DNA of 64,000 nt, taken from positions 62,001 through 126,000 of the forward strand of contig CAMJTU010000001.1 of the NCBI GenBank assembly GCA_946408825.1. The letters are read 5' to 3'. Source of the stretch: an uncultured Planctomycetaceae bacterium (GTDB lineage Bacteria; Planctomycetota; Planctomycetia; Pirellulales; Thermoguttaceae). Positions 53,269 to 62,399 of the stretch are shown here, piece after piece (positions within the stretch are counted from its first letter, which is position 1; each line of letters begins with the position of its first letter). The position numbers were made by a program, and so were the translations under genes. Under the pieces are notes generated by a model. The model was not told where the DNA came from. It ran no database searches and worked only from the letters and a program-made list of their open reading frames with translations.

Positions 53269-55464
53269 TTATTCTCCCACCGCGCGATAGTAGATCAATT
53301 TACTCTGGCGAGGCGCCGTCGTCTTGATTATGAAGCCGTTTTCACGAACCGTTTTACCGTCGAGAATCCATTTTTCGCTGGAATCGGCGTCTTCGAACTC
53401 GTATGTTTTCGCAGGATCGATTGGTTGAAGATCGACGGTCAGCGCGGAGATCGGCGACTTGGGGCGTCGGAAAGCGACGACGATCCCTTTGTCCTCTTGG
53501 GGCAAGAACATGGAGTAGGCGAGCCACGCGTCGTCGACGCGGTTGCCTTCCGTCAACGGGTAGAAGTCGCCGTAGAAATACGGACGACAACGCTTGGCCT
53601 CCGCGACGCGGGTTTTAAGCCATTCGTCGGCGTTTGCGCTTTTTTCTCCGGCTCCGAACGTCTCAAACGTGAGAACCGCGCCGCTCGAGAGCGCGCTACG
53701 GCATTTGTAGTCGTCGACGTCGGTAACGAACGGCGAAGTCGAGTTTGCGGGGATCCAATGCGCGAGACCGAAGCCATGGGACTGCGTCGCTTCCGTCCTC
53801 AGATACGGGAAGCAGTTGTAATCCGTGCGCCAAAGAACGACGCTGCGCTTTAAGGTTTCGAGTTCAAGACGTCGTCCGCCGCTCGCGCAGTTGTCGATCA
53901 TGAGACCGGGAATCCGGGCGCGGAGGTCGTCCCAGAATTGGTATAGACCCTCGACGAATCGCATTTCCGTCATGCCGATTCTATTCGGCGCGTCATGAGC
54001 TTCCCAGTACGGGTTCGGGACCATGTTGAAATCTTCGCGATACCAGGAGATATGATTCTCTTCGAGAATATCGCCGATTGTTTTCGTAAGCCAGGCCCTC
54101 GCGTCGGGATCGCCCAAATTAAGCAGCAGCGACTGTCCGGACGTCGGCGCTTGGCCGTTCGACGTCAGGAACCACTCGGGATGTTCCGTCGTCGCAGGCA
54201 CGCCGCAAACGGCGCGCTCGGTTTCAAACCAGAGGAGGAATTTCATTCCCATCGAGTCAAGGGCGTCGGCGATTGGTTTAAGCGTCTCGGGGTGTCGCGT
54301 TGGGTTGACGCGCCAGTCTCCGACGGTCGTTCCCCAATCTCCTTGGAAAACGTTTGGACACGGTTCCGTCCCTTGACCGTACCAACCTGCGTCGATCCAA
54401 TAGCAGTCGTAGTCGAATTTCATCTCCGCGATTTGACGAATCGCCTTGAGGTGTTCTTCCGTCGGCGTTCCGCCCCAGGAATTGCGACATATCGGCGTGA
54501 GCGCGGGCTTGCCGTCTTCCTGCGGATGATTGTGCGCGAGCATGAAGCGTCGGAACATGTTCTGCGCGTGCCCGACCTCGCCTTGCCAATACGCGATTCC
54601 TATAAGAGGCGATCGAATCGTTTCGTTCGGATAGAGAACCGTATTGAGTTTTTCTTGACCGGCCGTTATCAGCGTCCGTCCGTCTCCGTCATGATTGAAT
54701 TCGGCGAACCATCCGCCGTTCCAACCTAAGGCGACGATTAATCCGTCGGGCCCCGTTTGATAGTTAAAGAAGGGGAGCCACGTCGCGCTCGGTCGCATGT
54801 CTGAGTCAAAGAGAGACGAGTTGAGACCGATTCGGAACGCCGAATTTGTCGCCGTGTCCATTCGCACGTCGCGGTTATGAACCCACATCGACTTACGCAT
54901 TTCTTCCGCAGCGAAAAGGAAATCGTCTTCACGACCGTCGGAACCTTGCGTTCGATAGAGAAGGGGAAGTCCGACGTCGGCGCGGTTCCACTGGACGTCG
55001 AGCGCTTTGAAATCGTGAATCGGCGCCGTGTTTTCCGCGCCGTCGTTTCGGAGCCGCACCGTCCACTGCATCGCGGGGAAGTCCCGATATTCTATGAACG
55101 TCGCTTCACAGACGAGCCCCGTAGCGTCGTCTTTCCATGTCGCGACGCTTTCGCGTTCGCCCTGGTTTGACCATTCGCCCGACGTCACGGACGCGTTTTC
55201 ACGTTTAAGCCATTCTCGACTCGAACGTTCGCCGCACATGAAGGAGAAGGGAACGTCCGCCGAATATCTTTCGGCGTTGGCGTCGCCGTTTTGAAGGAGA
55301 AACGCCGACCATTGTCGCATGAACGCGAGTTCTTCAGACGTCGGATCGCCCGCAAACGAACCGATCGTCGTCGTTTCCTCCGCCGCGACTTCAGGGATGT
55401 TGACGATCGACGTCAACGCTGCGCAACTTATAAGAAAGACAAGCGTTAAAAGCGACTTTTTCAT
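53269..55464 (-). CDS. Alpha-galactosidase, GH36-like, secreted
   Basis: 731 residues. Releases alpha-linked galactose from galactomannan or raffinose-type sugars. Signal peptide (LLTLVFLISCAALTSIVNIP). The GH36 (beta/alpha)8 core shows DCYWIDAGWYG, LLWFETERAVCG, the nucleophile region SWYREDFNMV and acid/base region DNCASGGRRLELETLKRSV. A beta-sandwich N-terminal domain precedes it. The GH10 xylanase gene lies 55 bases upstream on the same strand, so both are probably co-expressed for hemicellulose breakdown. Confidence 0.9.
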   Translation of the reverse strand: MKKSLLTLVFLISCAALTSIVNIPEVAAEETTTIGSFAGDPTSEELAFMRQWSAFLLQNGDANAERYSADVPFSFMCGERSSREWLKRENASVTSGEWSNQGERESVATWKDDATGLVCEATFIEYRDFPAMQWTVRLRNDGAENTAPIHDFKALDVQWNRADVGLPLLYRTQGSDGREDDFLFAAEEMRKSMWVHNRDVRMDTATNSAFRIGLNSSLFDSDMRPSATWLPFFNYQTGPDGLIVALGWNGGWFAEFNHDGDGRTLITAGQEKLNTVLYPNETIRSPLIGIAYWQGEVGHAQNMFRRFMLAHNHPQEDGKPALTPICRNSWGGTPTEEHLKAIRQIAEMKFDYDCYWIDAGWYGQGTEPCPNVFQGDWGTTVGDWRVNPTRHPETLKPIADALDSMGMKFLLWFETERAVCGVPATTEHPEWFLTSNGQAPTSGQSLLLNLGDPDARAWLTKTIGDILEENHISWYREDFNMVPNPYWEAHDAPNRIGMTEMRFVEGLYQFWDDLRARIPGLMIDNCASGGRRLELETLKRSVVLWRTDYNCFPYLRTEATQSHGFGLAHWIPANSTSPFVTDVDDYKCRSALSSGAVLTFETFGAGEKSANADEWLKTRVAEAKRCRPYFYGDFYPLTEGNRVDDAWLAYSMFLPQEDKGIVVAFRRPKSPISALTVDLQPIDPAKTYEFEDADSSEKWILDGKTVRENGFIIKTTAPRQSKLIYYRAVGE

Positions 55465-55519
55465 CTTAGGCTCCTTTACGAAAAAGCGTAGTTGAACGAG
55501 ACGGCGCGTTGTTTAATCG

Positions 55520-56914
55520 TCATTTGACGTCAAAGAAAATTTCACGTTCTGTCCCCGATTCGTCGACGTATTGAGCGCGATATTTTCCTTTGAAACCTCG
55601 AAATTTGACGTCAAAGGTCGACTCGGTCGCTTCGACGTCGAGATTGGTACGCCATTCGTGGAGAATCAGTTGTTCAAGCGCATAGTAGGATGGTTTGGGT
55701 TCCATTTGGCGCGTGAAAAGTCCCGAGGTCGTCGGCTCGCCCGGCGCTCCGCAGTCGTCGACGATGTTCCACCACGTAATTCCGCGCATCGACGGCCAAC
55801 TGAACCAATACCGATAGAGGTTGCGGGCGACGATCGCCTGGATTGCGCGTCCGCGTTCGTCGTCGTTGGGCGCGGTAATCGTGATCTCGCTCAGGATAAG
55901 GGGCAGTCCCGTCTTATCGGCGGCGGTCAGCCGTTGTTTCTGAACTTCGGGAGTTTGAATCGCTTTGCCGTCGGCGATGGCGAGCGTGTCGGCGGGGTTG
56001 AAGAGGTGCATTTGGATCCCGACGTTGTCGATTCTGGCGCCGCGCGCTCGAAGATCGGCGATTTGAGCCGCGTATCGGTCGTCGACGGAATAGTCGTTGA
56101 TATTGAACTCGACCGATTTCGGGAACGCTTCGTCCGCGACTTGATACGCTTTGAACGCGTAATCCTCGGGCATAAGCCCGTAGGCGCTTCCTCCCTCGCG
56201 TTTAAAGTCGACGCTGCTCTCGTTGACGACGTCCCAGCGATTCAGACGCCCTTGATATCGTTCGCCGAGTTCGCGGACGCGTTTTTCAAAGAGCGCCGCC
56301 ATTTCGTCGACTTTTTCCGGCTCTTTCGGGAGCCAATCGGGATGCTGCCAGCGACGGTTCCCCCAGATAATCGTGTGCCCCGTGGTTTGCAGCCCCTTGC
56401 TTTCACAGAACGCGACGACGGGATCGGGCGCGGGGCGTCGCCAATGGGGTTGTTTCTTCGGCTCGACGACGGCGTTCCAAAACTCTTCGGTATCTTCCGG
56501 CGCTTCGGCAAATCGCGGCTTGCCTTGAACCGGTTCGAGCGTCTTCCAGTAGAACGCGACGGTCGCCTGATTAAAGAGCGTCCCATACACGTCTTTATAT
56601 TTTGCGTTTAATTCCGTCGAACCGAGCTGGTTAAAGTTAAAGATGTGCGCGCCGAACATAAAATCGGACGTCAGTTGCTCGATCTTAATGGTAGAGCCGG
56701 GAGCCGCGCCCTTGATTGCGAGCGTCGCGTCGGCCTTTCGATACCGCTCGATGCGTTCGTCAATCTCGCGCTGCACGTCGTCGTTCCAGAACTCCCAATA
56801 CTGGGGAGACATGACGTTTGGATCAGGAACGCCGGGAGTTGCGGTTTGGGCGGAAGAAATCCGAGCGGACGCGGCAATCGCGGCGAAGAAAAAGACGATA
56901 AACAGACGTTTCAT
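55520..56914 (-). CDS. Endo-1,4-beta-xylanase, GH10, secreted
   Basis: 464 residues. Hydrolyses xylan backbone. Signal peptide (LFIVFFFAAIAASARISSAQ). GH10 signatures: TTGHTIIWGNRRWQHPDWLP near the substrate cleft, acid/base Glu in RWDVVNESSVDF, and nucleophile Glu in LPLILSEITITAP, then MRGITWWNIVDD with the conserved Trp. The N-terminal ~90 residues and C-terminal ~80 are beta-rich and may be carbohydrate-binding or simply fold-capping. It heads the operon with GH36. Confidence 0.92.
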   Translation of the reverse strand: MKRLFIVFFFAAIAASARISSAQTATPGVPDPNVMSPQYWEFWNDDVQREIDERIERYRKADATLAIKGAAPGSTIKIEQLTSDFMFGAHIFNFNQLGSTELNAKYKDVYGTLFNQATVAFYWKTLEPVQGKPRFAEAPEDTEEFWNAVVEPKKQPHWRRPAPDPVVAFCESKGLQTTGHTIIWGNRRWQHPDWLPKEPEKVDEMAALFEKRVRELGERYQGRLNRWDVVNESSVDFKREGGSAYGLMPEDYAFKAYQVADEAFPKSVEFNINDYSVDDRYAAQIADLRARGARIDNVGIQMHLFNPADTLAIADGKAIQTPEVQKQRLTAADKTGLPLILSEITITAPNDDERGRAIQAIVARNLYRYWFSWPSMRGITWWNIVDDCGAPGEPTTSGLFTRQMEPKPSYYALEQLILHEWRTNLDVEATESTFDVKFRGFKGKYRAQYVDESGTEREIFFDVK

Positions 56915-57097
56915 ATTGTGTTCCTAACGCGTGGGAGGAAGCCGACGCCGGCGAAAATTATCTAGCGCAAAACGTCGCCGATTTGCCAAAGATCGCCCGA
57001 CGTCGTCGCCTCTCATTGTATAAGGAACGAGCGCTCTTTTCAACTTTTGAACTGAGTCGCGTTTCTTTTTTGATTTGTCCGTCGAAGAAAACGATCG

Positions 57098-58156
57098 CTA
57101 GTGACACGCTTCTAGCGCGGCGGTATAATAATCGAACGCCGAAGGAAGAAAACGGACGACGTCGCCGGCAAGCGCGCCCCTCGTTACGAGCGTCGCGCGA
57201 AGTTCCGCGGCGATTCCATGAACGGCGGCGCCGATTCGCGTCGCCGCGCCGACGGGGACGCCTTGCGCCATGAGACCGAGAACGACTCCCGTGAGAACGT
57301 CGCCGCTTCCGCCTGTCGCGAGGTTTGCGTCGCCCGTCCTATTGACTGTTTGCGCGAGCCTGTGTCCTCCAACCTTGGGGAACGTGAGACTCGTTATGAT
57401 CGTATTCGCGCCCTTGAGGAGCAACGTCGCGGGGCGCCGCGCCGTCGACTCTAATTCAAACGCGGAATTGTAGAACGTCGCGATATAGTTTTTTAGCCAA
57501 ACGTTTGAGACGGCGCGGCGATTCGATTCTTCGCCTGTCGGCATAACGCCCGTGAGTCGCGCAAATTCGCCCGGATGCGGCGTAAAAACTCGCGGACCTT
57601 TAGGAACGCGTCTTCGGAAACGCGAAACGCCGTCCTTAGCAAAGATTCCCGACGCCGCCAGCGCGTTGAGCGCGTCCGCGTCGAAAAGCGCGGGAACTTC
57701 AAGTTCGAAGAACAACTCGGCGACGAATCGGACGAGCGCTTCGGAGCGTCCCATTCCCGGACCGACCGCGACTGCCGTCGCGCGGCGCGACTCTTCGAGC
57801 GTCGACTCTAACGCGGCGTAATCGAAGCGTCCCGCTGAATCGCAAACACAGGGGATCGTCGTATATTCGCGTTGGAACTGGGCGACCGTCGCCTGAATCG
57901 CCTCGGGAACCGCGACGCGGGAAAGTCCGGCGCCCGCGACCAGCGCCGCGGCGCCCGTAAGCGCAATCGCGCCCGGCATCCCTCGCGATCCGCCAATCGC
58001 CAGCGCCGTTCCGAACGTTCCCTTATGCGCGTCCGCCGGACGCTCCGGCAACGGCGGAAGTTCGCGCCAAAAGTCGGCGCGCCGCCCCGTCGCTTCGTTT
58101 GCCGCCAGTTGTCGCCATTCGTCGCGCGTCGTCGCGTCGGGCAGGTACGTTTCCAT
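57098..58156 (-). CDS. nnrD: ADP/ATP-dependent NAD(P)H-hydrate dehydratase
   Basis: 352 residues. Repairs NAD(P)H hydrates. Ribokinase-like fold with the KGTFGTALAIGGSRGMPGAI start, HPGEFARLTG (NHPGEF-like) and the catalytic NLATGGSGDVLTGVVLGLMA. The epimerase domain (NnrE) that is fused in many bacteria (YjeF) is missing, so the epimerase must be encoded elsewhere. ATG at 58156 lies 115 bases from the divergent mannose-1-phosphate guanylyltransferase start. Confidence 0.9.
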   Translation of the reverse strand: METYLPDATTRDEWRQLAANEATGRRADFWRELPPLPERPADAHKGTFGTALAIGGSRGMPGAIALTGAAALVAGAGLSRVAVPEAIQATVAQFQREYTTIPCVCDSAGRFDYAALESTLEESRRATAVAVGPGMGRSEALVRFVAELFFELEVPALFDADALNALAASGIFAKDGVSRFRRRVPKGPRVFTPHPGEFARLTGVMPTGEESNRRAVSNVWLKNYIATFYNSAFELESTARRPATLLLKGANTIITSLTFPKVGGHRLAQTVNRTGDANLATGGSGDVLTGVVLGLMAQGVPVGAATRIGAAVHGIAAELRATLVTRGALAGDVVRFLPSAFDYYTAALEACH

Positions 58157-58271
58157 CGTCTGTGCCTCGTTGAATTATTTTCCGCGTTCAGTCGCGTCGC
58201 GGGAATCGCGCGGACTGCGAAGATTCGAAATTCGCCGTCCGCGTCGCTCATTTTACGCCTTTCCTGCTCAA

Positions 58272-59444
58272 ATGAAAGCCGCCGCTATGAATTTGTCCAA
58301 TCGCGCAACCTCAGGTCCTTCCGCAAATCTTTTTGCCGTCGTTATGGCGGGCGGTTCTGGAACGCGTCTCTGGCCAGAGAGCCGCAACTCGCGTCCCAAG
58401 CCTTTCTTAACCCTTTCGACGGACGGACGAACTCTCTTTGAAGCGACGCTCGATCGGCTCGACGGAATCGTCTCGTCCGACGCGCGGTTTGTCGTCGTCG
58501 GTCGTCGTTTCGCAAAACTCGTCGCCGAATCAAAACCTCGCGTTCCCATTAATCCCAGTCTGGTTCTGCTTGAACCGAAAGGACGCGACACGGCCCTTTG
58601 CGTCGCGTGGGCGGCGTTTGAAGCGTTGCAAATCGACCCTGATCCAACGTTGATAGCGACGCCGTCTGATTCATGGATTAACTCCGACGACAGTTTTCGA
58701 GAATCGCTTGCGAAAGCCGTCCGACTTGTAGCCGACGATCCCGAACGACTTGTTACGATAGGAATCAGACCGACCTCGAGGTCGACCGAATACGGTTATA
58801 TTAGGTTCGGCGCGGAGATTCTCGACGAACAAGGCGCCTATGAAGTCTTGAAATTCGGAGAAAAGCCGGATGAAGACAAAGTTGAAGAATTTCTTAAGAC
58901 TGGTTGCGCCTTCTGGAACGCCGGAGTAGGAATCTGGAAGGCGCGTCGCTACCTTGAACTCCTTCGGGACCTTCACCCCGCGATTGCGACGACGCTCGAC
59001 CAAATCGAGCGGATCGTCGCGAAGAACGCCGCTTCAGGAACTCGAACGGAGGACGATCCCGAGTTTATCGACGCGTTCACCTCCGTTGCGGATAAAAACG
59101 CGATATCCTTCGATTACGCGGTCTTGCAAAAAGCGCCTAAGGTCTGCGTCGTATCGGGCGACGCGTTTGAATGGAGCGACGTCGGATCCTTTTCCGCGCT
59201 TGCCCGCCTTGGTATTCCTTCGCCCTCGCCCGTTGAGACCGTCGTTCATAATGCGACGGGCAACTATGTTCGAGTCGCGTCAGGGGCGAACGCCGGCGTT
59301 AAAGTCGTCGCGCTTGCGGGAGTCGACGATCTTGTCGTCGTCGTAGCAGGGGACGCGCTTTTGATCGCGAAAAAAGGAGACGACGCGGCGATCAGAAAGG
59401 TTGTTGAAGGGCTTCGGGAACAGAATCTCGACGCGTTTCTCTAA
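58272..59444 (+). CDS. manC: Mannose-1-phosphate guanylyltransferase
   Basis: 390 residues. Makes GDP-mannose for glycans from GTP and mannose-1-phosphate. VVMAGGSGTRLWPESRNSRPKPFL holds the nucleotide-binding loop; ATPSDSWI, EYGYIRFGAEI and KFGEKPDEDKV (the sugar-binding FxEKP motif) follow; EWSDVGSFSAL is the second metal/product motif. The mannose-6-phosphate isomerase domain of bifunctional ManC/AlgA is absent. Two starts, ATG 58272 and 58287, are possible; no strong ribosome site fixes it. The upstream frame to 58170 is an unlikely extension. Confidence 0.9.
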   Translation: MKAAAMNLSNRATSGPSANLFAVVMAGGSGTRLWPESRNSRPKPFLTLSTDGRTLFEATLDRLDGIVSSDARFVVVGRRFAKLVAESKPRVPINPSLVLLEPKGRDTALCVAWAAFEALQIDPDPTLIATPSDSWINSDDSFRESLAKAVRLVADDPERLVTIGIRPTSRSTEYGYIRFGAEILDEQGAYEVLKFGEKPDEDKVEEFLKTGCAFWNAGVGIWKARRYLELLRDLHPAIATTLDQIERIVAKNAASGTRTEDDPEFIDAFTSVADKNAISFDYAVLQKAPKVCVVSGDAFEWSDVGSFSALARLGIPSPSPVETVVHNATGNYVRVASGANAGVKVVALAGVDDLVVVVAGDALLIAKKGDDAAIRKVVEGLREQNLDAFL

Positions 59445-59801
59445 CTATGCGGTCATGTTCGCTCTTTTTTCAATAGAGAACCAAGCTTTTTTAGGCTTTA
59501 AACGAGCGACTTTATGAAATATCTCTTTCAAAAACGGCTAGTTTCGTCGAATGATAACTCTTGAATGTCAGGAGAATCCCCCTAAAAACATTATTTTATT
59601 TTATCTATTTTGTGAAAAGGCGTGTGTTTTTACCAACTTTGATCGAGTTCGATGAAAAAAACAGGAAGTTTTCAGATTATCACTCAACTGACTTGAAAGA
59701 ATTGACCGATACCAAAGGCACAGCCGTTAGTGGATCGAAAGGATTTACGGTTCACTACACCCCATTGGATGATTCAAGTAAGTAAGAGGTGGGTAAAGAC
59801 C
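59445..59801. other. Intergenic region before the barrel gene
   Basis: AT-richer than its surroundings. I see no convincing gene or RNA; small frames lack support. It presumably holds the promoter of the putative porin. Confidence 0.5.
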
Positions 59802-61406
59802 ATGTCTCGAAGCATCAAATTGATTATCGCGGGCCTTTGCATAGCGCTCGCGAGCGCGTCAACCGCTTCTGCCCAAGTTTCGCAGATGCGTTTGTTTTCA
59901 CCTTTCCCGGACGATCAGTTCGGCGGAGGCGTGTACGAACACGAAGGTCTGTATGGTAGCATTGGCGCCGGTATCGTCAGCATTTCACAGCCTTCCGATC
60001 AAGTTGTCGGAAGCAAGGTCGGCGGCACGCAGTTCGTTACGAACGTGATTCCGAACACGACGTCGAATCAGACGTCTACGACCTTCACGTATTCGCAGAT
60101 CTCTAACCAGATGACGACCGCTCGGTTCCATGCTGATTGGGAAACCGCGACGGAATTCGTCATCGGCAACCAGATGGGACATCATGGTTGGGAGTTTAAG
60201 GGAACGATTGTTTCGCCCCAGCGCGTCGACAGCGACGGGACCTACGGAAGCATCGTTATCGAAGACCCTGCGGTTGTCAACGTGAACAACTACAACATCA
60301 GCGGCGCGAGCGGCAACTACTACGTGTGGACCGGCAACAGCTACCAGCTCCTTGATCAGCAAGGTTCGGGAAGCGTCAACCAGATCGGTCGTCTGTGGAT
60401 GATTGTCGGACTTGACTCCGTTGGCGAGTCGGGCACGTCGTACAACAGCAATACGAACAGCGGCAGCTCGACGAGCTCCACGACTGAGCGTTTTGCGTTC
60501 GTCCCGATGCCGATCACGTTCGACACCTTCCATCTGACCTCGAAGGTCAACACGTGGAGCGTTGAAGCGATGTACTCCTATCGTTTCCATCCGTTCCGAA
60601 CGGGTATGTTGGAAGCGTTGGCAGGCGTTCGTTACACGTGCTTTGACGGAAGATTCACCTTCTTTGGCCATGCTAGCACGAAGAACGAGTCGAGCTACAG
60701 CATCACGGAAGTCAGCATCTTGAATACGAACACTCAAGGCGCGGGCGACAACCAGTCGGTTCAGACTTCTCAGTCCTACGGCTCCTACGACTACAACACG
60801 TCGGCAAGCCGCGGCGCCGACCTCGGTTATTCGGACTGGAACTTCGAGGCGAACAACCACATCGTCGGTCCTCAGGTTGGCGCGCGTTACACGGTCAGCA
60901 GCAACCGCTGGCGATTCACGGGCGAGGCGAAGTACTTCGCGGGCTTCAACCGTCAGAACATCTACGGTTACGGCACCCTCGGCTTGAAGGCGATGTCTGA
61001 CCAGGCGTCCACCGGTTCCGGCAACAACAATAACAACAACAACAATAACAATAACAACAACAATAACAACAACTCTGGCAGCCAGAACACGAGCAACACT
61101 GGCGGTATCCAGTCCTACACGCCGATCGGAACGGTTGCGAACGCGTTCAACTACTCCAAGCATTACGACGCGTACTCCAACGGTATCGACGGCAAGCTGG
61201 AAGCGACTTGGAACTGGACGGAAGCGATTGGATTCAAGGTTGGTTACGAGATGCTCTACTTGGACAACATCTCCCGCGCCCAGGCTGTCAACGACTACCG
61301 CATCAATGAAGACGGCTCCATCTTCGGCGTCAAGACCAAGAAGAAGGATCGCAACTTCGACACCTTCGTCCACGGCGTGATGTTCACCTTGATGGTCAAC
61401 CGCTGA
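59802..61406 (+). CDS. Putative outer-membrane beta-barrel protein with poly-Asn tract
   Basis: 534 residues. Signal peptide (LIIAGLCIALASASTASAQ), then alternating-polarity strands rich in Tyr, Ser, Asn and Gly (e.g. TEFVIGNQMGHHGWEFKGTI, GFKVGYEMLYLDN), typical of outer-membrane barrels such as the planctomycete BBP7 group; I am not certain of that family. A run of 17 Asn (61023-61073) interrupts one loop. The last residue is Arg rather than the usual aromatic. ATG 59802 after GAGGTGGG is the start. High-expression-like codons suggest an abundant surface protein. Confidence 0.72.
   Translation: MSRSIKLIIAGLCIALASASTASAQVSQMRLFSPFPDDQFGGGVYEHEGLYGSIGAGIVSISQPSDQVVGSKVGGTQFVTNVIPNTTSNQTSTTFTYSQISNQMTTARFHADWETATEFVIGNQMGHHGWEFKGTIVSPQRVDSDGTYGSIVIEDPAVVNVNNYNISGASGNYYVWTGNSYQLLDQQGSGSVNQIGRLWMIVGLDSVGESGTSYNSNTNSGSSTSSTTERFAFVPMPITFDTFHLTSKVNTWSVEAMYSYRFHPFRTGMLEALAGVRYTCFDGRFTFFGHASTKNESSYSITEVSILNTNTQGAGDNQSVQTSQSYGSYDYNTSASRGADLGYSDWNFEANNHIVGPQVGARYTVSSNRWRFTGEAKYFAGFNRQNIYGYGTLGLKAMSDQASTGSGNNNNNNNNNNNNNNNNNSGSQNTSNTGGIQSYTPIGTVANAFNYSKHYDAYSNGIDGKLEATWNWTEAIGFKVGYEMLYLDNISRAQAVNDYRINEDGSIFGVKTKKKDRNFDTFVHGVMFTLMVNR
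61023..61073 (+). repeat. AAC/AAT microsatellite encoding 17 Asn
   Basis: Seventeen consecutive AAC or AAT codons within the barrel gene; the mix of the two codons dampens slippage but unit number may still vary. Confidence 0.9.
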
Positions 61407-61421
61407 TAAACGAATCTGAGA

Positions 61422-61447
61422 CTGCGGAGAGCGCAGATTCTCCGCAG
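61422..61447 (+). terminator. Hairpin after the barrel gene
   Basis: 9-bp perfect stem with 8-base loop, 16 bases past the stop; no U-run. Confidence 0.45.
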
Positions 61448-61902
61448 CCGCCAAAGAGATTCTTTCCGAAAGTCGTTTCAGAACGGTTAACGCGAAGGAA
61501 CGACGCGCGGATCCCGGAAAGAAGCGTCGGCGCAAGTCGACGAAAAGGATCCGCAACCCTCAAAATCCTCTTTTGAGTCATCCGACGCAAGGGGTTGAGT
61601 TCGCCCTCCACTTTAAGGCTGGCACGGAATGAAGCTGGGAAGGCAGACCGCCCCTCGCGTTATTATCGCATACGCGCGTCAAAAGAAGAACGAGGGACGT
61701 CAGGTAAACGCTGACGTCGTCCGAGCCGGGTCTGAGTTAAGACGCAAGCGAGGACGCGACGAACGTCGCTTGACGGCGTCTCGCGCGACGCATTCTGCGC
61801 CGTCCGTTTAACGACGGACATACGACCAAAACGACAGCGACGTCCAATGACGGGTGTTCAAACCGTTCGGACAGGACGGTCTTGAAGCTTAACGGGCTTA
61901 AG

Positions 61903-61934
61903 GGAGCGCGACGGAAACGTCCGCTCCTTTTTTT
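61903..61934 (+). terminator. Strong rho-independent terminator without upstream gene
   Basis: GGAGCG-C-GACG, GAAA loop, CGTC-CGCTCC, then seven T. It terminates a transcript from the gene-free region. Confidence 0.8.
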
Positions 61935-62399
61935 ATTTCAAAGATTGAGTCGGAGTCGGCTCGCCCTTGACGTCGGATTTGAAAAAAAGATAATTATCGG
62001 CATGGGTAAGTCTCGCGTTAGACATAATGGTTCGTCGGGAAAAACCGCGTTTGGAGAAACGACGTCTCCGGCGGTTTTTAGCGTAGCCCGGACGCGTCAG
62101 AAAAGACGGGTATCGGCGTTGCGACGCCGCGCGCCGGGTTCAGACGTTAGTCGACGGTTCGCGCTCTTCCCACTCTATGCTCTGATATGTGGCCGTTCGT
62201 CTTTTCCTTTGCCCATTCTGATATTTTCGCGCTCATTGATTCGCATTTCCGCCTCCGTTTACGTTCTTTGCCAACGCGCTGGACGACGTAACGGAGGTTT
62301 TTTGTTTTCATGCGCGGAAGGTCTGAGACGTCGAGCTTCTGGAGTCGTCTTCACATGAAACTTTTTCAAGCAACCGTTTTTTTTCCGAAAGGAACGCCC

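Larger units (their letters stand above)
61407..62399. other. Gene-free, structured kilobase
   Basis: No supported gene in ~990 bases. Contents: hairpin CTGCGGAGA/TCTCCGCAG at 61422-61447, inverted repeat GCGGATCC/GGATCCGC at 61507-61554, and a strong terminator at 61903-61934. A structured RNA between ~61420 and 61935 is possible; I compared it by eye with tmRNA, RNase P RNA and SRP RNA without a match. Confidence 0.4.

Noticed and set aside
59985..61556. 523-residue minus-strand open frame over the barrel gene
   Set aside because: Shadow frame; Val/Arg-rich, low complexity, and mirrors the poly-Asn tract as poly-Val/Ile.
61629..61811. 60-residue plus-strand frame
   Set aside because: Composition random and basic; region better explained by RNA structure.
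61420..61935. tmRNA, RNase P RNA or SRP RNA
   Set aside because: Characteristic conserved blocks of these RNAs were not found by eye.
61882..62358. 158-residue plus-strand frame in the gene-free region
   Set aside because: Crosses the strong terminator, Arg-rich, no ribosome site or family look.
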